Of a DNA stretch of 35,391 bases, positions 23,501 through 34,993 are shown piece after piece. Numbering within the stretch: position 1 is the stretch's first letter; every line of letters starts with the position of its first letter. Below the pieces are notes generated by a model. It did no database searches. It was not told the origin of the DNA and saw nothing but the letters and a program-made list of their open reading frames with translations. A program made the position numbers and the translations under genes. Source of the DNA: Lingula anatina (lineage: Eukaryota > Brachiopoda > Lingulata > Lingulida > Lingulidae); NCBI RefSeq assembly GCF_001039355.2, contig NW_019775683.1, positions 18,411 to 53,801 of the forward strand, written 5' to 3'.

Positions 23501-26500
23501 TCCTGTTTTCCTAAATATTTCCTTTAAATTTATTGAAGGCGAGTCTCTTACGAGAGAAACCACCTTGTTATTCAGAAATTGAGCTGAAATAGCAAAGGAA
23601 AATGCATTAATAACCATCAGGTGGCATAGCTCTTTGTAATGACCATTTTCTATTTAAAAATACGAACAACACAAGCACACACGCACGGAAAAACAAATTG
23701 AAGTATTGAGTGTACACACCTAGGTATAAGCATGACATTTCAACGACTAATAATTTTTCTGGCTGTCGCCGTAAATGACAAATGTCATGCTTGGCTTTAA
23801 ATTTCTCATTTCACGGCCCACAATCTGTCTTATAAACATTTGTACCAGTCTCTTATTTCAGCCCATATATATATATATATGGATTATGTAAGGATTATGT
23901 AGACCCTAACATATTTTTTGAACACTTCAAAAATCTCAGCAGTAATGCCGACGGCGGTGATTACGATAACACCTTTAAAGAGAATGTTGAATACCAGCTC
24001 CCAATTATGGAGGCAAACAATGACAACATCAGTCTCTTAGATCATGAGATTACCACAGAGGAAATTATTAAGGGAATCAACTCCCTAGGAAACAATAAAT
24101 CACCCGGGGAAGACAAAATCACAAATGAAATGTTAAAATCCAGTAAAACAATAATAGCACCAATTCTTCACAAACTATTTAATGCCGTCTTCCATAGAGC
24201 AGAATATCCAGATGTTTGGAATAAAAGTTTTATTACACCTATATTCAAATCAGGCGACCCCAGCAAAGCAGACAACTATCGTGGAATTTCCATAACCAGT
24301 TGTGTTGGAAAATTATATAACTCACTCCTGCTAACCAGGCTTAAAAGCGCATGCAAAAAGAAGGGCGTCCCACTCCCCCATCAAGCAGGATTTAGGGAAA
24401 ATCACAGTACTGCAAACAACACATTTATTCTCAAGTCACTTGTAACAAAATTCGCTAGGTCTAAAAGAAAGCTGTACACATGTTTTATAGACTTCAGTAA
24501 GGCGTTTGACTGTGTTTGGAGAGAGGGTCTCCTGTATAAACTGTTAAAGCTTGGGGTTGGTGGGAAATTTTATAGAAACATCAAAACCATGTATAGTCAT
24601 GCAACGGCTTGTGTTAAAACCCCTTCGGGCATCACCGATTCATTCTCCACATATAAAGGTGTCAAGCAAGGGGATACTCTAAGCCCATTCTTGTTTAACC
24701 TATTTGTAGACGATTTACTAAGAGGTATAGACAATTCAAAAAGTGACCCCCCTCTGATCAATAACAAACCGGTGTCTGGGCTATTCTATGCTGACGACCT
24801 AGTTCTCTTTTCGAAAAGCCCATTAGGTCTCCAATATAGCCTGGATTGTCTAAAAACGTATTGTAAACTATGGAGACTTTCGATAAACATTAAAAAAACC
24901 CAAGTTGTCATTTTCAACAGCAAAGGAAAAATCACGGACGGCACCACTCAAAGCAAACACAAATTTAACATTGGCGGTAAACTACTCACNTATATAAGGT
25001 ATTTACAAAACACGATACACATTTTGGCCTAAAAACAACGGATGAAAAATTTACTATAATTATGAAATGTCAAGAAAAAGAAACTCTTATTGCACTAGCT
25101 CAGTTTCTCTCCTCCGCTTTTGCTAGGAGGGATCTACAAGACAGTGCTGCACTCATCGGTAATTGAGTAATAGTAGTAATAGAAACTTTTTCAAATAGTA
25201 AATAAGTAAATATCCTCATATACTCATTGTGATTGTTTAATAACATATTCACAAAAATTGTATTCATATTGTCATTTTCATCCACACAAGTGGATGCATA
25301 TGTTACAGTGAAATAAACTATATGTCTCTTCATCCAATTCTGAAAGCATTTATTTTCTTTTTATTGTATTTGTATCATCTAGGTGCCAATGAATACCTAG
25401 ACGTTCTGGATCTGAGCTGGAACAATATCAGACGCCGTGGTGCCGTTGCTGTGGCAAAGGGTCTGGCGGTATGTCTTGTCAGACAGTATCACAGGGCTCT
25501 TTAAAGTCTATAAATTCAAGTTTTCTTCAAAAATTTGTGTTAATAAAAAGAAAACATTTGATCTCCCCAATATATTGCTATATCGAGAACTCGTCGGAAG
25601 TCAATTTCAGGTCAGCTGACCAATTTATGTTTCTTTTATGTGTAAATGTGAAACAAGAAGAAACGAGAGATGATAACAGCTTGTTTAAGCGTGTACGATT
25701 AACAGTTTTAAAGTATTCACCATGACGTTGTCTAGTAAAGATGCATACTTTTTAGTGTTATTTTCAAGGTCAGAATTTATCAAAAAATTATTTCCAAGAA
25801 AGAAACGCTTTTATGAACACAAATATACTTTTACGTTTTCTAGGAGAACGTAATACTGAAAACGTGTAATCTGTCCTGGAATGGCTTTGGCCCGGAAGGT
25901 GGTGCTGCAATTGCTGATGCCATAGCAAACAATTCCTCATTGCTCGAATTAGACATAAGCGGAAATCGACTGACATGCGATGTTGCTGTGAAGATAGGAA
26001 AAGCGCTCAAGAAAAATGAGACCCTTACTGTTTTAAAGGTAGATTCTAAGAAAGATTGAGCTGAGAGCTTAAGAAATGAGAACAAAATGAAAAAATATCA
26101 TCTCCAATTCTTTCTATGGGAAGATATATTGTTATATAAATACAATTATCAACACAATTCTCGAGATGGCAAATCTCTATGTAATTGTGCAAGTAAAGGT
26201 GCAGCTACTAACTCATCCTCTCTTTCTTATCTGCATTATGTTGTTAAATGTCCAAATCAGATTTTCTTGTCTTTAGCAAGTTGAGAAGAACGTCTTCTTA
26301 TCTTTGCAAAGAATTAACGTGGTGACAGTATCTTCTTGCTAATTATGCCTGATATTTTAGATGGGGAACAATCCAATATCCACCTCCGGTTGCATAGCAA
26401 TCGTTACAGACCTCAGCAATTCTGAAGGAAGTGTTTTAAGTCACATTGATTTATCGGTGAGTTATAAATGATGCCTTGAGTGCTGTATGTGCAACCAACC

Positions 26501-28063
26501 TTTCTTGACGTTTATAACACAAGTTAAAATGAGTTTTGAAATTATAATCATATTTTGTAAAGACGTTAGGGCTTTCATCACATTGATTATTTATCGTTGC
26601 ATTATTATGATTGTATTGAATGGTTGATTTCAGGAAATTCCAGTGGAATTTGAATTTCTCAAAATTGTCGAGGAACTAAAACAAAAGAGAAAAATTGAAA
26701 TCCTCCATGGACCTATCCTGTCGTCTGGGAACACGGCTGAAGACATTGGCAAGCGCGCCGTTGATCCCCGCAGAAAGAAAGACCCGCTATTGGTTCTTCA
26801 GGAGCACGTGGTCATCAATGACTCACGATTGGTTAGCATGCTGCAGAAATATGACGTAGATCATTCTTTGAGCGTTTCTGCCGATGATTTTGTTGCAGTT
26901 CTCGAGGTTTGTTTAATATGCCGTGAAAGCATGCCGTTAAATCTGAAAACCTGGCTTACCCCTTCTAGCATGTTTACTGACTTATGACAATAAACCCAAT
27001 AACATATATTCATTTTTTTTTCATTTTAATGATAAATGTACAAACAAGACTTCATGTAATTTTGACGGAAATGGTAAAGCTCACCCGCTGTATTGCAAAC
27101 CTTCATAGTTCAACCCAGACCAATATTTGATTTTTCAAAATATTTTGCAACGCCTCTTCTCTTGGCAGTTATGCAATTCTTATTATCTAGTTGTCATCTT
27201 GCAGGAGCTCCAGGTGCCATTTGATCGTAAACAGTTACAGCTGATTGTGGATAAACTGGATAAAACTGAGAATGGAAGAATTAACTACGGGTAGGTCAAT
27301 TAAAATATATGAAATTCAGTTTAGGTTAAGCTTTAGGTACACGAAAAACCTACCGGGGTATGTCATTGTGTAGGAAAAGGCTCCATGTGAGGAGAGTTCG
27401 CATGTATTTACACACGAGCGCACGCAAGCACGTGCATCGGACAACCCTGAGTTGTTCTTTTTAAAACTGTTCGAAATCTTGTAAGTATAAACACATTTCT
27501 AGTCTTTGTCCTTGACACATGTACAAAGAAAATATATCAGGTACTGCTACATGTATCATAGGATTGTGCGAGTAAATCATAAGACGTACTTTAATGAAAC
27601 AGCATAAAAACGGAACTGACAGCGCTAAAAAAAGAAAGTGAGAAAGAAACTTGAGAGAAATGCCATTTGTAGATGTGACTTATTTTTACTAACACGCATA
27701 CTTATGACATATTTTAGTCATTTAAATAGTAGGCATATTTGTAGTAACGCTCTCTGACCCTGGGCAGCTTGTTATTGTCACTCGGTTTACGTAAAGTACC
27801 GGGGACATTCCTTACATATGTAGACAAGCTTATATATCTTATATTTTGAAATAACGTGATGTGCATTTGGGACGCGTTTAAACACAACCGAACACGCGCC
27901 TAAGAAGAACATCGGTAGTGACAAACTGCGTGGCGCTTGGGAATTCTGTCCGAAATTTGAAACGCGATATTTGTAATAATATGCAAAAGTAAAAGAGTCG
28001 ACATGACTTAAAAATCTAAATTTTACTCCTTTGGGATTGATACTTGAATTACTTACCGGTACA

Positions 28064-28094
<31 letters not shown>

Positions 28095-30616
28095 AAAAAA
28101 ATTGAAATGCTGTAGTTCATAATGCACGCACCATAGATATATGTACGTGACATTCGCCAATAAGTCTTTACATTTGATACAGTTTAATGGAGCAAGTTTT
28201 GCTGTTAACAAAATGGTTATGTAAGCCATATTTTACTTTCTTGATGATTAACACAAGACTGGGACCCATTTTGCCGTGTGCCCAAAGCGTAGTTTTATAA
28301 TTAATTTATTACGCAGGCGACTATATGATAACGCTCATAATAAATCGAACGCGAACGAACGAACCTCTCCAGCAGATAGTTATTATTTTTTATCAAAAAG
28401 TTTTTTCTGTTATTAAGTCAACAGTGCAGAGAATGAATAGCAGTCCATCAACACAGGCTGATAGATCGCTCCTAAAGCAGGTCTTTTCTGGCGTAATTTC
28501 AGTAAAAATTAAGCATACCTGTGGATGCAAGATGATAACCAATGATGTAGGCTACGTAAGTACAGTAACACTGCTTACGTTAAGACCAAAGAGGCCGACT
28601 TTTAATACTTAACTACTTAATACTTCATCCCATTAGCTTAATACAAGCGCCCAATTTGAAGATAAATGTATATATTGTCCGAAATGATACGACTAATAAC
28701 GCCAAGAATAGACCGACTCCAACGCGTTCCATTTGTTGTGCGCGTGATCATATCGTGAGGCTGGTATGTACTGCCAGTGTCAAACTAAAATTAATAAATA
28801 AGGTAAGCATTGGACTGATAAAGCTATCTAAGCTATATTCACTCTATCCTCTTAAAGCTAGTCAGTGGCTGACTTTTTAACTTTTTCAAAAACTAGTGTT
28901 ACTCATGGAAGTTAAATGTTTCAAGCCGTGCTAATATATATTACGTGCCTTGTGATATCTTGAATTATAGGGAACCTAGCGATATGATAAGTGTGTCATT
29001 TTCACTCTGTATTAGAAATAAAATATGATCAGCATTTGTGAGAGGGAATATTCATTATGAAAATACATGTACAGTCCCCTTCAAGTAATAGCTTTTCGTA
29101 TACATATACATCGATTATATGTCTCCCGCTTGTCCTTTGCTTTTACACTCAATACCGTTGAACCTAGATGCTGTCAAAGGAATGAAGTTCTCAGAATGAC
29201 AAAAAGTTAAAAAAAAGTTTGCTTTCAATAGTCGCTTTGGGCACAAGAAAATAATCACATGGGTTTGAACGCTAAATCAAAATGGTCGATATAAGTTTTA
29301 CGTGGATGTGTTGCAACAAGGTTACAATTAGAAAGGATGATAAAGTCGATTTTGTTACCAACAAGACGCTGATCAAATCAATTAGGAAACCCTACCCTTT
29401 GCGACACACGTAGGTTACGTCATAAATGCTACCATTAGCCTGCGGACATCAGGCATTAAGTGCAAAAAATCAATATCAGCCGTCGATGGGAACAGATACC
29501 TGTATTAAAAGGAGGAATATTTGCTTTTGATATAGAGAGCATCCAGCCACTGCCCAGGCTCAAGGGTCTTGAAACCCTTTGTATTTGCCTTACTTTCAAT
29601 TGTGAGAAGAGAGAAAACCAAACTGAGCCCGTCCCTCCATGTATGGGCTATATATAACGTAACGAGTTGGAATATGATGACAGAGTGAAGAAATGAGGCG
29701 GTGGTGGTGATGAGATGATTGAAGAATAGTTATTGCCATACTCCCCTGCGTCACCTACTCTTTGTATTTATTAGTATTTAACACCGCTTACTTAGTTCAA
29801 TATTATTTTTATAAAGGAGAAGAAAATGTAATCTTTGAGTAATTGCCACCTTAATTTTGTTATTGTTGATGATAGCATGGGCGTAACTAGGCATACGCAC
29901 GGATGCACTGTGCGTACAATTTTTTGGCCAACCATGATATTATTTTATATAAATTTAGTGTATTTTTCACGGAATATAAAAGAAAATCCTCTGCATATTA
30001 AAGTCACCTGTATGTACAAATCCTCTATATCAATTGTAAAGGCACAATTCAATTGTTCTGCCCCCCCCCCCCCCCCCCAATAAAGAAATACAAGTGCGTA
30101 CAATTTTTAAAGGTCTGGTTACGCCCCTGGATAGTTTGACCAAATCGCATGTTGCATGATGGTGATGTCCTGGTGGAATATCCTTTGTTCCGAAATAACT
30201 TTCTTGCCGGATATTTCTAACAATACTAGCACTGAGTCACAGAAATAACACGCGATTATTGATTCATCAAGCAAAATCTAGTCAGCTCTTTTTGCTTTTT
30301 TACATGAACGGAAACATTACGGGCAAATATTATGTATCTAGGAATGTTAGTGTTTTGCCCCCTAAAACCAGGTTAAGATAATATTTAATCAAGCTAAAAA
30401 ACAGGTTTGAAGTTCAGAACTATGAACTGGAAGTCAGCCCACTGTTTTTGATGCATGCAGCATTCTGCTAAATCTAAAATAACACGTGCAATGACAGTGG
30501 TAATATATTGATTTCAGTAGAACACGACTTGTCATTTGATAAAATAGAGTCTTTTTACTTTCAGGAAATTCGTGGAAAATGCCAGCAGAGCTACGCCCCA
30601 AGTTCCAGTTGTGTGA
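17523..30616 (+). CDS. LRRC74-like leucine-rich-repeat plus EF-hand protein, copy B (12 exons)
   Basis: Exons: 17523-17558 (short, tentative), 20077-20500, 20849-21024, 21261-21368, 22529-22672, 22982-23063, 25383-25468, 25844-26038, 26361-26456, 26634-26906, 27205-27290 and 30565-30616. The total is 1758 nt (585 aa plus TGA) with consistent phases. Residues 1-153 are acidic, ending in GWDTDLEIE; the cap again has LGVVPVSYF; LRRs span about 213-449; two EF-hand-like loops follow at 523-534 and 559-570. The repeat exon 25844-26038 matches copy A's 12513-12707 at 33 of 65 residues with no gap, so this is an old duplicate and not an assembly copy. Exon 1 (MEDTERDDIGNG) is chosen because it ends phase 0 at a perfect GTAAGT donor; another first exon is possible. 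The 26906 donor (GTTTGT) is unusual. B lacks A's basic tail. Confidence 0.82.
17559..20076 (+). other. Gene B intron 1
   Basis: Between GTAAGT at 17559 and catatag ending 20076. Holds (GAAT)n at 17793-17812 and a 29-base direct repeat at 19521-19549 and 19566-19594 (offset 45). No other exon is supported, though the length leaves room for alternative first exons. Confidence 0.4.
19521..19594 (+). repeat. Two-copy direct repeat, 45-bp period
   Basis: CCAAGAA followed by ATTTTCAGACGTCTATAACC occurs twice with one internal difference. A local duplication with no visible function. Confidence 0.85.
21369..22528 (+). other. Gene B intron 4
   Basis: AT-rich; contains a C7/A18 homopolymer stretch at about 21669-21699. 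Open frames here have no family resemblance and no splice support. Confidence 0.4.
23893..24989 (+). mobile_element. 5'-truncated non-LTR (LINE) reverse transcriptase fragment
   Basis: One open frame runs from about 23893 to the N at 24990, about 365 codons. RT motifs appear in order: an NKSPGEDKI-like block before the fingers, FIDFSKAFDCVW (motif A), VKQGDTLSPFLFN (motif B), FYADDLVLFS (motif C, catalytic Asp pair present) and SINIKKTQVVIFN (motif D). This is the LINE type of RT, not the LTR-retrotransposon type. The endonuclease domain is missing and the thumb is cut at the N, so it is a dead partial copy with a recently open frame. It lies in the same orientation as gene B, inside the 23064-25382 intron. 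The subfamily was not assigned. Confidence 0.85.
24990..25158 (+). other. Unidentified open frame after an N, unrelated frame to the LINE
   Basis: After the ambiguous base at 24990 the LINE frame meets a stop within 13 codons. The frame one base earlier stays open for about 57 codons to TGA near 25166, with a protein-like composition including FTIIMKCQEK and LIALAQFLSSAFARRD. It could be LINE C-terminus after a frameshift or another sequence joined at the N. I do not recognise it. Confidence 0.3.
26634..27290 (+). other. Gene B EF-hand exons 10 and 11
   Basis: The first loop DVDHSLSVSADD (523-534) lacks the usual Asp/Asn5 and Gly6 and has Asp at 12. The second, DKTENGRINYGK (559-570), ends in Lys instead of Glu at position 12. 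Calcium binding is therefore doubtful, although helix spacing is kept. Exon 26634-26906 is 273 nt, equal to gene A exons 11 and 12 combined. Confidence 0.7.
28065..28090. repeat. (CA)n microsatellite followed by A-run
   Basis: Thirteen CA units run directly into a ten-base A run. Confidence 0.95.
29876..30129. mobile_element. Non-autonomous element with TSD GATAG and poly-C core
   Basis: Flanked by GATAG on both sides (29871-29875 and 30130-30134). The ends CATGGGCGTAACTAG and GTTACGCCCCTG are imperfect inverted repeats. GTGCGTACAATTTTT occurs twice inside (about 29909 and 30095), and a pure C18 run lies at about 30061-30078. No coding capacity. Confidence 0.7.
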
Positions 30617-30857
30617 CCAATGCCCAAAAGTCCGCCAAATGTCCAGTTGTCACCGTGTTAATCGCAATTCGCTGAATGAAAAGCTTTAAGTCCGATTTTA
30701 CAATTATTAAAAATTGATTCTCTAAATTTTGCAATGTATACACACACAATGAACAATAGAAGTGCCACCCCTACTGAACCAATACTTTGGGGGAGATAAA
30801 TGACTGTGGAATGATATGCTCCTGGTATCATTTTATTAACATCAAATTTCACAAAAA

Positions 30858-30865
<8 letters not shown>

Positions 30866-30914
<49 letters not shown>
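30866..30914. repeat. (TA)n microsatellite
   Basis: About 24 TA units preceded by an A run; likely polymorphic and cruciform-prone. Confidence 0.95.
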
Positions 30915-30916
<2 letters not shown>

Positions 30917-31312
30917 AGGCATTATAACTACTCAAGATCTGCCTACTTTGATTATTGATTACTTGATTATTATTTGATTACTCTGATTCAGGGGATGACA
31001 CTTCTATTGTCTAATGTGTGTATATTAATAACGTTCACTAAATCACCTCTGTAAGAAAAGTGACATTATGAGTTGACAAACCCCGCACTCACGTGTCGAA
31101 TCACGGTTAAAACCAAACTGGTCATGTGGTGACATACACACGATACATTTATGTAAAACCGGCGTGTTTAAAGCAATAATAACTCTTCGTTTCGGCCAAA
31201 AAATGAATTTTCCTGGAGTAAACAACAATTTTCCCATACTAACCAATGGTTAATGAATCCATTTTTACATTCAAAGTAAGTCCCTGGTTTTTTTCTAAAA
31301 TGTCTGGTTTTT

Positions 31313-31340
31313 TGTTAAAATCTCTTAAGAGATTTTAACA
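31313..31340. repeat. 28-bp perfect palindrome
   Basis: TGTTAAAATCTC, central TTAA, then the exact reverse complement. No spacer. Function unknown. Confidence 0.9.
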
Positions 31341-31721
31341 GAGTATAGCCATCAATGGAGGTCACGTGGTCTAAAGACAAGTTCAAATATCAGAATAAAA
31401 GCTATAACTGCTGTTTTTGTGGTAAAACAGAATATATTATATTTCTATGAGTTATTCACAAGGTTTTTATTGTGAAATATAGGTCTCATACGAAGAGTTA
31501 TTATCCCTTTAAGTGTAAACAGTCCAGTCAGTGCCCTTGCTAGGTCACCTCCTCGTCCTTCTTGACCTGCAAACATACCATCATTCCCAGAAAACATTCG
31601 AGGGAAGTAAGTGGAAATTAACCGACATGATCCCACTATATTGGAAGCAGTTAAGGTCGTTGCAATCGCTCCTTAATGCCCTACGTTGTGATACTCGAAA
31701 CTTGAGACTTTTAAGTAGCAT

Positions 31722-31944
31722 CTAGGTCTGTTGTATCTGAAGCCGTTTTAAGACTATCTTTGGGAATTCGACCGTTTGATTGCAATTCAGCTCATGGGTC
31801 ATGTTGGGGACGCTTGCTCGCCCTTCGTTAAATTCTGGGAGTACGACGGATGGGTGCAGTGAAACAGTATTTCCTATACCTGGTCTAGCATATAAAAAAC
31901 GGCGTTTGATGTCGTCCAAGGGTAAATTTTTCGGATTCATTTGA
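31722..31944 (-). CDS. Possible 3'-terminal exon of an unidentified minus-strand gene
   Basis: On the minus strand a strong acceptor (poly-T, then TGTTTCTTCAG) ends at 31945. It is followed by 73 codons of open frame, beginning at codon position 3, with QMNPKNLPLDDIKRRF near its start and a TAG stop at 31724-31722. A minus-strand AATAAA lies about 250 nt further (31470-31465), so acceptor, frame, stop and poly(A) signal fit a terminal exon. I recognise no domain. Upstream exons on the minus strand were not found in 31945-35391. It could equally be a pseudoexon or repeat-derived. Confidence 0.3.
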
Positions 31945-32617
31945 CTGAAGAAACACCAAAAAAATAATGACGTTGATACACGAAGAAATAGACCTATTTC
32001 AAGACGGGCCACATTTTCAACAAAAACACTTTATATAAGCGTATAGTGGCGCTTATTATATTCTAGTCTTGTGATAAGATAAAAGTGCCATTTTAAATAC
32101 ATATTCAATTTAGTAGTTTCTTTAACTGTAAGATCTAATGCATTACATTACATTACATCGATTTTTAAAAACCATCAACGATATGATATATTTTGAAATA
32201 TAAAATAAAAATATTCTATGTAACAAGTCGTGGAATACGGCGAAGTGTTATTTTGGTTTATTGTTTATATTTGTCTTACAGTTTTCAAAAGTATCAATAG
32301 GGTGTAATATGAAAAGTCATTTCCAGTTAGAAATACAGCAAAGACTGCAATGAAGGAATGGACCGATATTACGGCAAACATATCAATTCCAGTTTTGGCA
32401 GTCAGTTTAACCCGGTGTCCTTTCTGCGTACTTTATGAGACCATAAAACATGCATCGCTGGGGTCGTAGAAAGGAGGCACAAGCACTGCTTTGGTTGTAG
32501 AATGAATGCTCACCATACTGATCAGCCAGTTGTCAGCACGTTAAGTTTTTTTTTTTTACTCTCAAACGGGGTCGTACTATGGGACGCAGAAAGGACGTCG
32601 TCCAGTGTAAAGGGGGC

Positions 32618-32852
32618 TTAGACCCCATTCCCATTTTAGATTTTAGATCGATCTATCCCTGTGGGGTGTCTCACTAGATCACTGTCAGCTAAGCCGGCTT
32701 AAGCATCTGTCCCGCCTACTAAAAACTGTAAGGGGGTAATTTACTATGGTGCGCGCTCGGCTGACTGCAATTTAGCGTGAACCCCCTGGGAGTTAGGTCG
32801 ATCTAAATCTAAATCTCTGGATCGATCTAAATCTCTGGGAATGCACTCTTAA
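32618..32852. mobile_element. MITE-family copy 4, diverged
   Basis: Starts TTAGACCCCATTCCCATT and ends with CTGGGAATGCACTCTTAA. The interior has GATCGATCTA blocks and CTAAATCTAAATCTCTGG repeats. Same family as the copies in gene A introns but with a different, expanded right arm. Confidence 0.6.
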
Positions 32853-34993
32853 ACCACACACGTTCGCGCCCATCAAACCCGATGAGTCCATGCCAGAGAT
32901 TTCGATGAATCAGCAGCTGAAAATCGACCATGATAAGCCAAGTTAATCTTATCTATTACTGATGACATTATTTGATATATGATCAGTTTAAAATGCCCTA
33001 CCAGCCACAGGGGTCTGCGTTCTTTAGGCTTATGCCCAATCAACGTTCGTTGACTAGGGGAGCGCGTGGGAGTAAATACAGGACTAGATGACCAGCTAAT
33101 ATCACGATAAAATTTTTCAATAATCAGAGTATCACGACTTGTTTTATAACTTGTTTTATAACGAATATAGACGTTCATATAGCTGCATTATGGCCGTTTT
33201 TTTCACTTCTTTAATGTTGGCGTTTTAATTGTTTATAAGAAAGCTTAGAAATGGGCGAGGGAGTATGTGGTATTTGGGTGCGACTAAATATTAACTGATA
33301 ACTCTTGTAGTCCAATCCTTGTCCATATTGTTGGTCTGCTGGTAGTGAATGAATGATTAATCACGGAAGCGAATCAAATGAAAAGGGGTCACATCAAAAG
33401 TTCGGGAATTTTTACCGCAGACAATTTTAGTCTGTCCTTTGCGGGAAATTTACAGAAACAGGCAACCAGTATATTTTCGGATCTCATTGAGTAGCAGGTT
33501 TGGCTTTTAGAAGTGGCAACATGAAAGATGTTTGATAACATTGTCAAGAGAAAGGCACAAATTATGTCCTATTAAACAGTTATGCTAAAATATTTCTTCG
33601 AGTCTTCATAACACGAAACAACCAACGACTTCCAACTACGTTGCCAAGTTGCTATGATTTGTTGTGCATCGTCTCTATAATGCCATTGTTCCATTCCCCG
33701 TGTATAGATATGACCATACGCGTATGCAGGTATGGTGGCCACTTTTCTTGTCTTACCTTACACTGTGGCATACAAATCCCACTGACAGGCAGGGAAATTA
33801 AACACACCACTCAATGGCTGGATAATAGGGGGCCTACGTTGCCTTTCTAGCAGAGAAATAACTTTACCTTTCTCAGGTGAGCATGTCGGATCTCCTTTTT
33901 ATAGAGAAAACATCCGATCACTCCCCAATTATCTACAAGCGCTGCTCAACGGTTATTTGCAATTTCAGGTTTAAACAAGGACATGTATTTTAATAATTAT
34001 CAAATTAAATCAAATTAAATAAAATTATCAGGACCTGTCACAAATTTCAAAAGAAAAGCGGTAAAAAAAAGAAGGAAAACACCTCCATTGACAATGGAGG
34101 TTTGACCCTGTAAGGGTCGTGATAAGCACATGTAGTCTATAACAAGTAGAATTGAAATGTGTGCGAATTAGCAGCTGGGTTGTGCGTACAAACAATGCTT
34201 ATAACTACGTTGCGTGGCGCGAAAAAATATTTGCAGTTGATTCCTATCATGATAAAGAAGAACACAGAGAGGGGGAATACGCGTAACATGCAATATTTTG
34301 CTACTATGATCGGTACCCATTGACTGGGCAAAGTTAATAGGTAAATTTGACAAATCCCACGCGTGTTGTCAAGTGTTGCCAGGTGTGACAGCTCAACTCA
34401 AATTAATGTGCTGATGTGCTCGCGTTAGATCCTATCTAAAAACTGTCCCTCCTGCGCCTGCCTTGACAACATAGAAAATGCATATGGTACGTAAAAACCT
34501 CGTACAACCCGTGATTAACCACGTTTTTGCCTTTGTTTCTCCAACGCTAGGCGACGTTACACGGGGGCGGAGTCTAGCGATGGCCACATCTAGACCAGTC
34601 AACACGCATGTACACGTCCAACTCCAAAATACAGCCTCGCAACTTTCTTACCTCTGCATGTAATATAAGCGTGTGTATTGATTCTAAAATCAGTGAATGT
34701 TCTCCTTTCCTACGATTTTGTTTTGTCCCGGGCATCAAATATAAAATAAGAATTCTTAGCCATAAAAGAGATAAATACTCTCTCGTGACCGACGAAGAAC
34801 GGGAATGATCCCGGTCACCAGAAACCTGCACTATGAGTGCATTCAATTTGTACACCCAACCGTAATGTTGTTATTGAGAACAAGGTGATATACAAAAAGC
34901 AATTAAAAGTGGGCAATTGAAGTGAGTTCTTGTAAGCACGGAAGCAATGGGCATTTTATTCAGGTGCATTTTAACAGAGTTGGATTCTGCTAC

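Larger units (their letters stand above)
23064..25382 (+). other. Gene B intron absent from gene A, carrying the LINE
   Basis: Phase-1 intron between ATT-G (donor GTATGT) and GT-GCC (acceptor catctag). Exons 22982-23063 and 25383-25468 sum to 168 nt, exactly the single gene A exon 11989-12156. The protein alignment across the junction (GPAIGANEYL against GPVISENEAL) has no gap. Confidence 0.85.
27291..30564 (+). other. Gene B last intron, 3.3 kb
   Basis: Contains (CA)n at 28065-28090 and the poly-C element at 29876-30129. A short open stretch near 28417-28558 ends at GTAAGT but lacks a convincing acceptor. No other gene seen. Confidence 0.4.
30617..31721. other. Downstream region of gene B
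   Basis: Holds A14 plus a (TA)n run of about 48 bp (30853-30914), a 28-bp perfect palindrome at 31313-31340 and a candidate plus-strand poly(A) signal AATAAA at 31394-31399. On the minus strand, AATAAA at 31470-31465 could serve the exon at 31722-31944. Confidence 0.4.

Noticed and set aside
28417-28558. Open stretch ending at GTAAGT in gene B's last intron
   Set aside because: The donor is good but no convincing acceptor precedes it, and the EF-hand reading frame is complete without it.
32873-33178. 101-codon minus-strand frame
   Set aside because: No family resemblance or splice signal, and it lies beside MITE sequence.
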